Position numbers and translations under genes: made by a program
Shown: piece after piece, positions 1 to 11,780 of the stretch
How positions within the stretch are numbered: position 1 is the stretch's first letter
How the letters are laid out: the number at the start of each line of letters is the position of its first letter
Notes under the pieces: generated by a model
Seen by the model: the letters and a program-made list of their open reading frames with translations, nothing else
What the model was told of the DNA's origin: nothing
The model's database searches: none
Assembly (NCBI RefSeq): GCF_000264905.1
Contig: NW_006763131.1
Location: 3,547,753-3,611,752, forward strand
Reading direction: 5' to 3'
DNA: 64,000 nt
DNA from: Stereum hirsutum FP-91666 SS1
Taxonomy: Eukaryota > Basidiomycota > Agaricomycetes > Russulales > Stereaceae

Positions 1-1069
1 TTTCGAATTGTGTACTCGCTTCAACAGCGACCATCGTCACCAATCTTATTTTTTGTCTTGCTCATGTCGCTATGTACTGTGGTTCAAAATATGATTATGG
101 CTTACTTATTGTGGTCATCTATACGTATACATTGGTGCCACCGATCATGAGGTGTAGAGCACCGACGGAAAAGAGGTGAAAATGAGCGAAATAATCAGTA
201 GGTGGGCGCCGTGCCGAACAGCGCCGACGATGGGACAAATGTTGATGACCAAGCCAATAGTGAACAAGAAGTCATAATCACCCTCGACAAAAACCGAAAG
301 AAATGAATAGATGGCTAGTGAAAGGAACCTTGTAAAATGGCTAAAACTGACTGTTCGAGACCCTCGAAACCGAATGGTGAAAGAGAGGATTAACGGGGTG
401 AAGACAACCCGTTCCAATCACCCCGTGCAACGTCAAAAATCACCGCGTCGGAGCACATTCCGGTGAAAGTAAACACACGCCGCGTCGAAATCAGCCCAAA
501 ACGGAGGTGATTTCTCGGTGGCTTTCACCCTTTCCGACCTCCGTAGTGAAGTCGGCTCTCACTTTACCGCTGACTCGACGGAGTCGACACACACCTCTAT
601 TAAAATTCTCTGGGATGTCATCTCTGCACAACCGGAGATGAGTCTACCTGTATCCACCAATGGGCCACAATCGCGTCGAGTGGGTGAACGCCGCGGAGGT
701 AGAAGGGAAAACGAATTTGAAATTCGAATATCCGGAGTGAAATATCTTGGCGCTTTGTTGGACAACGACGGTTCGGCCCACGAAAGCTTCCGGTGCGCAA
801 GAACGAACCACGTCCTCTGTTCGCCGTGGTAAGCGCGGACAGTGAGCTGGACGTCATCGACGTCGGCGATGACAATGATCAGCACTCGGTGCTCTCGGCG
901 GTTCGCATTGAGCGCGTACGCATCGGGCATATATAATTTTAATCCGCCGCCGTACCACTCTTTCGTTTCTTCCCTGTTCCTCGGACTCGGGTCTTTCACT
1001 CGTGAATGCACTACCGCTCGATGTGCGTCGCAGCCCCCTTTCGATCCCCATCGCTTGCTTGCTCGTCGA
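1..1069. other. Intergenic / upstream region, no supported gene
   Basis: No convincing gene is seen here. Open frames exist on both strands but have no recognisable domain, no splice pattern joining them into a longer product, and overlap one another. The last few hundred bases presumably hold the promoter and 5' leader of the NRAMP transporter that starts at 1070. A gene lying mostly to the left of the window cannot be excluded for the first few hundred bases. Confidence 0.4.
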
Positions 1070-3394
1070 ATGCTGACCGCCATGCAGACAACATTCCCTC
1101 AACCAGCCTTAGAGCCCAGTTTTGAAGGTAATCATACTGGCAGGAGATCAATCGCAAAAGTTCTATTCGACCATGTCGTGAACTTTACCGGCGTCGGGCT
1201 CGTGTGTGCCGTCGCTTACTTTGATCCGTATGTGTTCTTCAATTCAGTTTTTGTGGCTTGCGACTTTGAACTCATCTCTCGTTATGTGCTAGAGGGAACT
1301 GGGGCGTGGACTTGCAGGCTGGATCTGAGTTCGGGTACAGGCTACTTTTTGTGGTCCTCCTAGCCGGCGTGTTCGCCGTCTTCTTACAGGTGTGTGTCAT
1401 CTTGCCTGCCTCTGAAAAAGTACCGACTCCATCTATATCGTCATACCAGAGCTTGGCCAGCAAGTTGGGCGTTGTAACAGGTCTCGGTGAGCTCCTATCT
1501 TATCTTGCTTTTGCTCAAGTGAACTGGAACTAATGATGCCGGTAAGATTTGGCGTCCCATTGTCGTCTTCTCTTGCACGACCGCCCAAATCACACCCGAC
1601 TATGGCGTTGGCTCGCACTCTACCCTCTTTATGCCCTCTCAGAGATCGCCATCGTCAGCACCGATCTCGCCGAACTTTTAGGTTCTGCCATGGCGCTCTG
1701 CATGCTGTTTCCTAAACTGCCATTATGGGCAGGCGTCGTTATCACATCCTCCGATGTCCTCTTTATACTTGCACTCGGAGACCCTTTACGAGGCCGCCCG
1801 GCGAGGTTCTTTGAGGCTATCATTGCTGGTCTTGTATGTGTATTTACGGTCAATCTATGTGATGCCTGAAACTGATCGATGTTTAGGTTTTGGCAGTCTT
1901 GATATGCATGTGCATCATCATTTCCAAAGTGGACGTCAGATGGGATGATGCGTTCAAAGGATTCGTTCCTTCAAAGTATATCTTCCAACATGGAGGTTTA
2001 TACACCTGTAAGCATTTTTGATCCCTGTGGCGTGATACCTTGCTGTGCGTTGACCACCCTCATGCTCTAGCTGTCGGTATCATAGGAGCCACAGTTATGC
2101 CTCACAGTCTATTCATTGGTTCGGCCCTCGCCACTCAAGACAGAATGTCTGTGAAAGATATTCCCACTGCTGTACAACCACAAATCAAGTCCCTTCAAGA
2201 CCTGGCTCGCTGGCTTATGAGCCGTCTGCGCTCCGCTGGTCCTGTCAACTCGGAACAATATTCTTCATCGCATCCGAAGAATCACTTGGAACGAGAGAAC
2301 AATAGTTTCGCGTTCGTGAGGACTCATCTGTACCACGGAATCGCAGATCTCGTCGTCAGTCTCATGGGCTTTGCTGTCATCATCAACTCATTGTACGTTT
2401 GCCTCGCCACCAAGTGGCCGATGAAATCTTTGAACTAAACTGCTTTATTTCATTAGGATTCTCATTCTCGCAAGTGCGGTGTTTTACTACGGGAGCGGAG
2501 AACTTGGGGATTCAGCAAGTCTTTTCGACGCGTACGACTTGCTCAAGGAATTATTGGGTAGTGGTAAGCATATGAACTCCACGTGAAGGTCTGCCCAATG
2601 ATCTGATTTAATTCTCGCATCTAGGCGCCGCAACGATCTTCGCCCTTGCGCTCCTCTGTGCTGGCCAAGGTTCTTCCATTATAGCCACAGTCGCAGGTCA
2701 GACAGTCTCCGAAGGATTCATCCACTGGCGCATCTCTGTACGTCCGTCTTTCCTCTTTCCCGCCATAATCTGGCCTTCTGCCACCGCCAACTCTGGCTAA
2801 CGGTGTACTTCCACGTAGCCCGTCCTCCGCCGTCTCGTTACCCGACTCATTGGCTTGGTACCTTCCACAATCGTCGCAGTCGCAGTCGGTCGCCCAGGGA
2901 TAAACTCACTCCTCGTCATATCCCAAGTTATATTGTCTATCGTTCTCCCATTCATCGTGCTGCCACTTCTCCTGCTCACGTCGTCGAAGACTGTGATGCG
3001 GGTACGACACCCGGATGCAGACAAGAGCGTGATGAAGGACTCGTCCGAGTCGACGGCAGCATCGACGCCGCGATCTTCTCATGCGCCACTTCCACCTCCA
3101 TGTGCACATATGCCTTCGTCGCCAGCATTGCCTTCGCCACACAGACTAGCGGCTTTCGGGTCTCCTCGTTCAGTCAGCTCAGAAATTACGCGGGTGTCTA
3201 GGTCGTCCTTGCAATTGGACACGGACACAGTCACTTCGAACTTGGACGTGGACGTGGAACGTGCGGAGATGGATGGATGGATCGATATGAGCAATGGGGT
3301 CGTCGTCGCCGGGATAGGGTGGGCGATTTGGCTGCTCGTGCTTGTGGCGAATGGGTATGTTCTTGTTGTGTTGATGATGGGTCAAGAGAGTTAG
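1070..3394 (+). CDS. NRAMP-family divalent metal (Mn/Fe) transporter
   Basis: Natural-resistance-associated macrophage protein family: proton-coupled import of Mn2+, Fe2+ and related ions (yeast Smf1/2/3). The spliced product reads through the two signature motifs: D-P-G-N-W in the first core helix (rebuilt across a 65-nt intron at 1228-1292) and GATVMPHSLF in helix 6, whose Met-Pro-His lies at the metal site. Between them are hydrophobic helices (LALYPLYALSEIAIVSTDLA; FEAIIAGLVLAVLICMCIII), and the C-terminal part carries further helices (QVILSIVLPFIVLPLLLL; AGIGWAIWLLVLVANGYVLV). Several short introns interrupt the gene. A hydrophilic Ser/Arg-rich loop of about 90 residues lies before the last helix, an elaboration common in fungal Smf proteins. 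Two in-frame ATGs (1070, 1082) are possible starts. Cellular location (plasma membrane, vacuole or endosome) cannot be told from sequence. Family assignment is confident; the exact Smf orthologue is not. Confidence 0.9.
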
Positions 3395-3776
3395 CGGACT
3401 GTGTCACGACGTCAATGGACTTATCACTATAGAATTGAGCCTTGATTTGTATCCCTTTGTAGTCTTGTAATATGGTTTTGTACATTGCGTTCGGTGGTTG
3501 TTGCGCCACATCAAGTAATTGGTGTCGGTGACTATTTGGTGGACGTGTCAGTCTTCCTTATGGGGATGATGAACAGTGTCATTGAAGACGAATTCAAGAG
3601 GGCCACGCAAAAGGGATGTGGCGAGAATAGTGCTAAAGCACGTGGTGGCAACTATACGCGAACGAACGGAAGGGCCGCCATAATTAGCCGCTCACTGCTC
3701 GGATTACAGCCATCACCATTCTCATCGTTGTCTTGGACGGTTACCTCTACTGTTTCGATAATATTTAATCCTACGA
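3395..3776. other. Intergenic, no gene seen
   Basis: This gap between two tandem + strand genes should contain the NRAMP 3' UTR and the promoter of the coiled-coil gene. No conserved motif or coding signal was recognised. Confidence 0.4.
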
Positions 3777-5711
3777 ATGGAGGGACCCTCGAGACGAAAG
3801 GTCTGGTTGTCTTGTGCTCGCCATTGTTTGTTCTGTTCTTCTGACGCGCATCTCCACGCAGATAGTGTCCAATGCCAAGGTCGACTTCAACAACATTGGA
3901 AGTCGTAGTCGACCGGTCTCTCCATTCAGACCACCCCCAGCGGAGTCTTCGACAGTCATACGGCCAAAGGCCAAGGTGAACAGCAGTGCGACACCGCTGG
4001 GCAGGAAGTCGACCACTGCAAGCAGTGTCGTCAGTTCCGCACCCCGAACTCGTCCGACATCGCCTGCGAGACCTACTCATGGGAATGGTCCCCGACCGGG
4101 TCCATCCCATTCTGTGGTCGATGGCCCGGTCTCGAAACCGAAATCGGTGCTCTCGCCACACGTACTCTCCCGACAGCGCTCTTTGACCAGCGCCGACGGC
4201 CCATTTACGAAGCGTACACAACGGACAGACAGTGCTACTCTTCACCCTCAGGATATTCCCAGCATCTTCTCTCCCGACCCGTCAGATCCGACCAAGCGTC
4301 CGTCTACGCCGACTACTGCCTCTACGCCAAGTGTTGTGCGCGTCAAGGCGAGAGTATCTGGGCTTGCTACGAAGGCCCCCCTCTCCGTTCCCTCTTCACC
4401 CTCATCTCACTCCTCCTTCTCAGCCGTTCCTCCCTACGCCACTACCCGCTCCCCTCAACATCGACCCCGTGCTCCTTCAATAACCAGCGCACTATCCATC
4501 AAGGTCCCTCCTTCATCACCTCCCTCGGTTGCCTCCGCTGCCTCCGGCGCACCATGGGGTCCCATCACCACCGCTGCACCTGCCGCCAATCCACACCGAT
4601 ACGCACCCTCCCAACCCGTCGCTCACCGATATAATCCACTAGCTTACGGCAAGGACGCGAACCATTCTAATGACCGCGACTCGCAATACGTCCATGTCAC
4701 ACCCAAGGTCGACCCTACCGCAATCCCCCTCCCGCCACTTTCTCCCCCGACATCTAGCGTCTCGTTCTCCTCACGTTCTTCTCACTCCTCGCTTTCTCAA
4801 GGGACGCAGAGCTCACTCAGTCGTAGTACTGCGCCTACGCTCAATTCGCATGTCAATGGTATGGTTTTGGGAGATCGGGAGCAGGAGGGAGGAGCGCCAA
4901 GGGGGACTTCGACGCTTGATTTGTTGGTCGGGTTCATGAGTGGAGATGAGTCGGACACGAGATCGGCTAGTGCGCAGACGTCGCAGCGTCCCGCTAACGA
5001 TGCTGGGAGTAAGATTCGGGCGGAGGCGAAATCGAACCGAAAGGTATGTTGCTAAACATTCATGTATCGTCATCATTCAAATATACTCATATTGTACTCT
5101 GCACTCGTCAGATTGAGGATTTGGAGATCACGAACCGCTCTTTGCTGGTTATTAACTCGTCGCTAGAAGCCACCAAGCACAAGCAAGCCAAGGAGATCCG
5201 TGACCTCCGTCGGAAACTCAGAGAATCTCGCCTTATCCTCCCTCCCAAAGCCTACCGTGCCGTCAAGTCCTCACTAAGTCCTGCCGAGGCCGCTGATGAC
5301 GAAGAAGAGGATGCGGAGGAGGGAGACGATGAAGAGGAAGGAGACGAGGAGAGCTTCTCGAAACAGGACGAGACGTATCGGCGAGTGAAGAGCATGCTGG
5401 ATGGGTTGATTGAGAGTGGGAAGAAGGCTCTTGAGACCAAGCCGGATGATTTTAGAGAAGGAGGGAAGGGAGGGAAGGTACTTAATCCCGTGGAGCTGCA
5501 GTCTTGGAGTGAAGATGTTGTGGACGATGCTCGCTCGACGAACGCGGATTCTGCTGCGAGCAGTCGTCCGCTAACTCCTTCGAGGATAGCCACGCCTAGG
5601 CTAGACGAAGAGGACGACGTTGATTCGAATTCTGAGGGTGAGGCAGGGTCTATGGATGATGATGATATTCCTTCAACATTACTCCCGCCTATCATGGTGA
5701 CTTCAAGCTAG
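3777..5711 (+). CDS. Ser/Pro-rich protein with C-terminal coiled coil (unknown function)
   Basis: Not recognised by function. Three exons are inferred: 3777-3800, 3862-5043 and 5112-5711, giving 601 residues. The first exon codes for only MEGPSRRK and is joined by a phase-0 61-nt intron (GTCTGG..ACGCAG); the second intron (GTATGT..GTCAG) is clear. Residues from about 20 to 390 are low complexity, rich in Ser, Pro and Thr with many SP/TP sites, and look disordered. After the second intron comes a charged helix (IEDLEITNRSLLVINSSLEA and onward, rich in K/R/E), ending at a LILPPKAYRAVKSSL segment. An acidic Asp/Glu tract follows, and a final acidic Ser-rich tail. The short helix resembles coiled-coil segments in uncharacterised fungal regulatory or cytoskeletal proteins; that is inference only. 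The start is the least certain part: the acceptor at 3861 fixes the second exon, but a different first exon is possible. Confidence 0.7.
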
Positions 5712-6583
5712 ACATAATACCGAACTCTCTACATCATGGTATCCTCGTTATGCACCACACTTTATAGCATGGCTTATACAGATAGGAATCCGAATGACGC
5801 TCGCTGCTGGAAGTGTGTACTCTGCATCTATTGTTCTTATATCTCTTACAACCCGCTGGCACGATCTTTTTAGTCTCTCTACCATCTGTCTCCATTCTTA
5901 CTTCCCTGTCCACTCTTTCCCCTCTGTTTTTTCGTCTTCGTTTTCTTCTCTTCGTGGATACCCTTGCATCTCTATCCATATGTCTATACATCCTTCCTTC
6001 CTCATATGCATATCTCATCCTCATTGCCCCGTCGCTCGCACTTGCCCGCTTCTCCCCTACAATCGGTTTCTCTGGATCGGTTCGTCGCATAGTACATATA
6101 TTCGTGTTTACACCATACATACCTGGTCAGGACCATACCACCATTCATTGTCGATGTTTCAGCGCTTTTCTTCTCGCTATATACATACACACATACACAC
6201 ACCGTTCGCCCACTCATTGATCTCGTCCAACCCGGTCTACGTTTCCTCATCTCAATCCACGATCTCAATCCTCATCCACATCATCAGGTAACACAGCAGT
6301 ATCGCATGCATTCGATAATTAGGCAGGTATCGTCTCACGTATCAGAAGTGTTGTAGTGAAGCAGTTTACAATCGGCAGTAAGTACTTGGGACGGTTTAGT
6401 GAATCGGTCGACACATCTTTCGCTACCCAAACTCCTCATCTAGGATATAGAGTAATCAATTCTTCTCTACGTCTCGTGTGATTATGATACAAGCTACATC
6501 ATCTAGCGGGAATTAGAAAACACTTCATCCGCCGTACCCAGAGGTATCTTGCACCGTAAACAAATCCAAGTCCATAGCCACTC
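5712..6583. other. Convergent 3' intergenic region
   Basis: Tail-to-tail gap between the coiled-coil gene (+) and myosin I (-). It should carry both 3' UTRs. A pyrimidine-rich stretch lies around 5830-6050 and a short CA/TACA microsatellite near 6178-6205. No coding signal was found. Confidence 0.4.
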
Positions 6584-9500
6584 TCACTCATTGTCCGCTA
6601 TACGCTGCGCACGTCTCGCCAACTAAAGAAATTAAGGTCAGAGCAAGACCAGAGGTTGAGACTTGCAAGGAAATTTACTCACAGCTGCTGCCAAATCCAT
6701 CTGTCCCGGCGCACCTCCTCCTCCACCCCCACTCGGCTTCGGAGCGCCTCCACCTGGGCGTGGTGGCGCTGCAGGGGCGCCCCCAGGCCTAGGAGCAGAA
6801 GGAATGGGAGGTTTTCCACCCCCAGGTTTCGGTGTTCCCGGCTTCGAAGCCACAGGAGGTGGTGGGGCAGGCTTAGGTTTCGCGGCCACAGGTGGCGGTG
6901 GCGGCGGTTTTCCGCCAGCCAGCGAGCTGTTTGGTCGGGAGCCCGCAGGCGAATTACCGTTCGAGCCGTCTGGAGTGGCGGCCTTCTTCCATGGAGTGGC
7001 CGATCCGTTAGCTGCCACCATGCCAGGGAAGACAGAGACTGGTTTGGCATTGGCGCTGGCGGCGACGGATTGTACGGGCTTCATGACGTTGGGAGTTGGT
7101 TTGGCTGCGGGTTTGGGTGCACCCGGCGCGGAGGGCACCGGACGACTTGCGGGTGGCGGTGGTGGTGGAGGCGGAGGGGCCGCCGCAGGCTTCGGTTTCG
7201 CTGGGATGAGGACGAGGTAGTTACTCGGGGCCCATCCTTCGCTTCCATCCTTCTTGACCAACCACCAGCCGTTGTCGTCCTTCTCTACCAACTCTACCAC
7301 ATCGTCCTTCGCCAACGTCATTTCACCTTCCTGGCCGTCGAATGCGAATTTGGCTTTGTATTTTTCGACGTCTGGCTCTTCGGGGGGCGGAGGCGGCGCA
7401 GGAGCACGGCTGGGAGGGGGCGGTGGTGCTGGTGGTGCACGGGAGCCGCCAGGCGGCGCGTGGCTGGAGGATGCTACGGATACAGGAGCTTTGGGTACTG
7501 CTGCCGGTGTAGACTTGCCAGGTAGTGGCCGAGAGGCAGGTTTGGGGCGAGAAGCAGATGGCTATCAAAAGGGAACGAAGGTCAGTGGATGGTAGGCTGA
7601 GCTGAGTGATCCTAACGGTACCTTCGACGGTCCACCCGCCTTCAACAACTTGCCCTGAGTGATTGGCCGTACGACACCAGCTTTCCTCTTTGCAGGTGGT
7701 CGTGAACGACTGTTGGCTGGTTCTCCAGACTGGACGTGGATAGTATGACTCTTGTACAGATCCCCCTTCGGAACAGTCTCGTCTTTTAACGATTTGATCT
7801 GTGCAGTCTTGCCTTTCTTCTTCATGTATTCGATCCTGTACAAAGATCATAAGGGAGACGTCTTCGGGTGATACAATGGTAACATACGTCGGCGCAATAT
7901 GGATATTGATGCTCCCTTGTGTGAGAGATAGCAGATTCGCCGAAAGCTCGGTCTTGAACAAGCAACTGACGATTGGATCACCCTCTTCAGTAGGTCCAAG
8001 GTTGAATACCTGGAATGGGGAATGAGCCTAATCTATGTGTCAGGAGTGGTAGCATACTTACCATCCAATCGTCGCGAAGATTGGTCATAGAAATACTCTT
8101 GATAGTGACGAGCGCAATCTTGCGGTCCACGACCGTCTCGGTCACGCCGTTAGTGGCGTTGGTGACCAGGATATACAAGGCTTTAGCAGTCTGAAGACGT
8201 ATCGGGTTAACCGGGAGGCGACCGTGCACAATACGAAGTACGAACCACTACTAAGAAACGTGGGCTCGGTTTACTTGATCGACCAAGTTTGGAGATAAGA
8301 ATATGGCCTCTTGAACTGAAAGTGACAGGTTCCGCTGTGATCACGAGCGTGAGCCTCATGGAAGATGCTCAGATGGGCAGACTTACAGCCAATGCCACAT
8401 GCCGCACTCAACTCGTCACCCAAAGCACTGTGCCCGTTGATATCCAGGTAATCTCCCATGAAACGACGATAGCTGAGCAGACTGAAACGTCTGCGTTCCT
8501 TCCTATCCGCCAAGATTTGGTGGCCGTAGTCTCTCCGTTGTGCATACTCGATGGATTCCTTGTTGTTCTTCCAGAAGCGCTGGATCCGGCGAGCGCATTC
8601 ATGCTTGTATCGCATATAGTTGCGGAAGGCTCGCTGAATGCGACCGGCCATGTTGTGCCAGTATCTGTCCCGCATCGTTTCTAGCGCGAATAGCTACAGG
8701 TCCTGATTTAGTAGCCGTGATCAAAGGCGAACGGTGAAGGTAAATTTACCGTTTCCGGATTCTTGATAAAAGCCTTCGTCACGCCCATCTGCCACTCATC
8801 CTTCGCAATACCCGTGTCCTGCAAGATTTTCTGACAGCCAGACCGTGCGTCGCCAGTCCAGGTATATTCTCCGGCATAGGAAGTGTTAGGCGATAGTAGG
8901 TAAAACCGTTCCACCATCTTCTCGAAGGTGTTTCGGTAGGCAAAACCGGCACGACGCACACGGATATTCTCCTGAAGACCAAGATACTTGATCTGATGTA
9001 GCACGGCTTTATCGTCGTATTCAGTGCCACTGCGGTTCTGATTCGGCTTGATCGTCCGGATATACGATGGCTGAGCTTTCATGAGGTTCTCAACGAGAGC
9101 GCCAGCGGACGCCTGTCGCCAAGTGAGCTATCAAATCCTGGATGCTATGTCATTCACCACATACCTTGATCCTGTCACCTGCGGTAGGTGGCCGCTTCTT
9201 GCTGTTGGGATCTGGTCGATCCGGAAAGAGTTTTTGCAGGAATTCGTTGCTGCTGGCCGCGACCAAGTCCAATAGGTCCTTGATCAACGCATCCTTGTTC
9301 TTGTCCGTCATGCCGCTAATATTGTACATGACGTCTCCTGCATAGTGCCGGACCAGGAACTGAGAACCACGGGCCTCGAAATGCGGATTAGATGACAAAG
9401 CAGAAGATCGTTGCATGAAGCTGTTGTCAGCGGCGGTAGGATCAGCGTGTGCGGTGGCGCAAGCATCGTTGAGAGCCGCGAAAATCCCCGGTGGACGTTT

Positions 9501-11354
9501 CTCCTCGATCAAGTCGCATACGATCTTGTTGTTGAAATACTTGATTGGTGTCCATTTGATTTGCTCGCGGTCGTACTCTTCCTGCTCTCTCTTCAGTGTG
9601 AGCTCGATAAAGATCTGCTGCAACTTCTCGTTGACGTAGTTGATGCAGAGCTGTTCGAAGGAGTTGTCCTAAGGGTCGGGGAGTTTGAGTTTGTTGAACA
9701 CCGGAAGACAACTTAGTACGGAAGCAAACCTCAAAGATCTCGAATCCGAAGATATCCTGTAGAGAAAGGTGATTATAACCTGAGAGGTTCGTTGACACGA
9801 CCCTTCCTGACGTACCAAAATACCAATAACCTGCGAAACAGCGGTGCGAGGCTTCATCGAGACGTTGACCCTAGAGACAATCCATTCGAATAGATTGTTA
9901 TAGATGGCCTTCGCAAGAGCATCCCGTCCCGAAGAAGCTTGTGCAGGGTTCAACGGCACATCGTATACCGATCCACGACGTCCGCCTCGCTGTGTCTCCA
10001 TGACCCTGGTGGTCATTGCCTTCAGAACAACAGCTGAGTCTACACCCATGAGATATGCGACAAAGTCAGTGATGCTTGTGTCCGCGACTCCGGAGTTGCC
10101 ATCGTCTGTCTCTTCATATTGCACGTTTCCTAGCCAGAGGATGATGGCGAGCATGCGGAAGATCTCGCTCTGTTCATGATCGCTAAGACCAATAACTTGC
10201 ATTGCGTTCTAGATGCAGTGTCAAGTTTGAATGAGAAAGTTGATGCAAGGGGCTTACAAGGGTCTCCGTGAAATCATGAGGATCACTTATGCCATCGACA
10301 TCAAGACAGTTGCTAACACAGGTATAGGCGTAAGCTTCAGGGCCTTGCAGACCAAACTCCTCTACATGCACGTTGAGTAGCATTCAATGAAAGTATGAAG
10401 CTAACATACCGCGTTGCGCGTCCGAGGCAGCCTTCGTGAACTGATAGAATATGTGGAAATTCCGTTCATTCTGCACTTGTCCGACAACTCGTGCCTTCTC
10501 CAGCAGATAATTCGTGATTTGGGCACCGACAGGCTCGCCGTGGTCGTTAAACATGATTTCCAGGTACTTTCCCTGCCGTGGATGAGCGAGTATAATGATT
10601 GGAATATTGAAGGAGATCTCACATGACGACTGGAGTTATTGTTACGAAGCGTCTTCGCACAACCAAAACTCTCGAGCAGCGGATTCGTCGCCAACACCAT
10701 ATCCTTAATCTGCTGAATGCTACTGTCCTGTCCTCCAGAGACCGCGGCCACATATTGCATGATACGTTTCGCTGCCTCCGTCTTGCCAGCACCCGACTCT
10801 CCTGAGATGATGACGCACTGATTATCGTTGTAGGCCTTCATGTTATAGTATGCAGATTCGGCGATGGCAAACACGTGTGGAGGAACTTCGAGCCTGTTCT
10901 TGCCCTGGTACCTCTGCAGAACCTCGTCCGTATATATTCCAAGATCTGTGGCGCAAAATGTTGGTGGCGTATGAAGTGAGGACAACGGAAGCAGACTCAC
11001 CTCGGAATGGGTTGACTGATATCAAGACACCTCCGATATACGTATAGATCTCGCCATTGGTCCATCGCTTCTGCAGATTCTCGTTCACGCTCTCATTGCT
11101 GATGGTGGTAAGAAGGGTCATGTCAGATACGCCGACCTGCTTCTTCTTGAAGCCTTCCTTCCAGTCCGCCTATCAAGCCCGTTCAGTACTGTGCACGCTG
11201 GTAGCATGGTTGGGTTCGAAGTACCTTGGCTACTTTCGCGGGGCCAGATTTCTTAGGTGCGGCAGTGGCTTTCTTGCCGGCCTTCTTGGACGGCGCCTGG
11301 ATAGAATATGCTTGAGCAAGGTATAGGCGAGTTACTGTGGGCAGGGCGTACCAT
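6584..11354 (-). CDS. MYO1: Class I unconventional myosin (myosin-1)
   Basis: Actin motor of cortical patches, endocytosis and hyphal tip growth. Order along the protein: short basic leader ([20 protein letters not shown]); motor domain with P-loop GESGAGKT (10779-10802), the TEDS-site serine in [11 protein letters not shown] (codon 9969-9971), the position phosphorylated by PAK kinases in fungal myosin I, and the relay region DIFGFEIF; two IQ-type motifs ([21 protein letters not shown]; about 8550-8640); a basic TH1 tail; an SH3 domain (about 7215-7380, with ALYD-like AKFAFDG and the WWLVKKDG core); and flanking proline-rich tracts. The start codon stands alone in the first exon (11352-11354), followed by an intron 11297-11351. 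The end lies beyond an apparent stop: an intron joins MDLAAA to [12 protein letters not shown] and TGA at 6584-6586. About a dozen introns in all. The tail has the central-like helix but only a two-residue acidic end. Family assignment is certain from the motor. Confidence 0.95.
11352..11354 (-). other. Single-codon first coding exon of myosin I
   Basis: The ATG is followed at once by a donor (GTACGC, from 11351 downwards) and the acceptor CCAG at 11297. Splicing gives [10 protein letters not shown], the usual N-terminus of fungal myosin I; reading through the intron shifts the frame. Confidence 0.75.
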
Positions 11355-11780
11355 GCTGATTTACTACTGGTTACGCTAGAGTCTATATACCGATTCGGTT
11401 GATTATGGATATGAAACACCAGAGATTGGATACCAAGACAAGAGTCCAGCAAGTGTCAGAGAAAGAAGAAGAGAGGTGAGAGTGGTTAAGGCGGTTGTCG
11501 ATGCGTCGGTAGGAAGCTAAACCCAGAGCGCAGGCGGGGTCCTGTGCCTGCTCATCACGTGCCGTCGTCAAATATACAGACCAAGTGTGGCCCTGTTCAT
11601 CTACGCACTTCTATGCTTTTTGACTGCAATTTGCTCGGTTTATATTAGTATTCCTAATCAAGAGTATCCATCCACATAGCACAGCAATACTAGTGATAAT
11701 GTCGCTACAGTGTGGGATATGCTAGTCATGCCAGTGTAGATACCGAATGTTCGTTGTACCCCTGTGGCACCGACGAGAAA
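11355..11780. other. Myosin I promoter / UCS gene 3' region
   Basis: Gap of 426 bp between two genes in the same (-) orientation. It must include the 3' UTR of the chaperone gene and the promoter and leader of myosin I. No other gene is visible. Confidence 0.5.

Noticed and set aside
559..1083. 174-codon - strand frame near the left end
   Set aside because: It overlaps other frames and the start of the NRAMP gene; no domain, and antisense to its probable leader.
6663..7220. Long Gly-rich open frame on + within the myosin I region
   Set aside because: It is the antisense reading of the proline-rich tail (CCN codons read as GGN). The minus-strand frame has the SH3 domain and is continuous with the motor.
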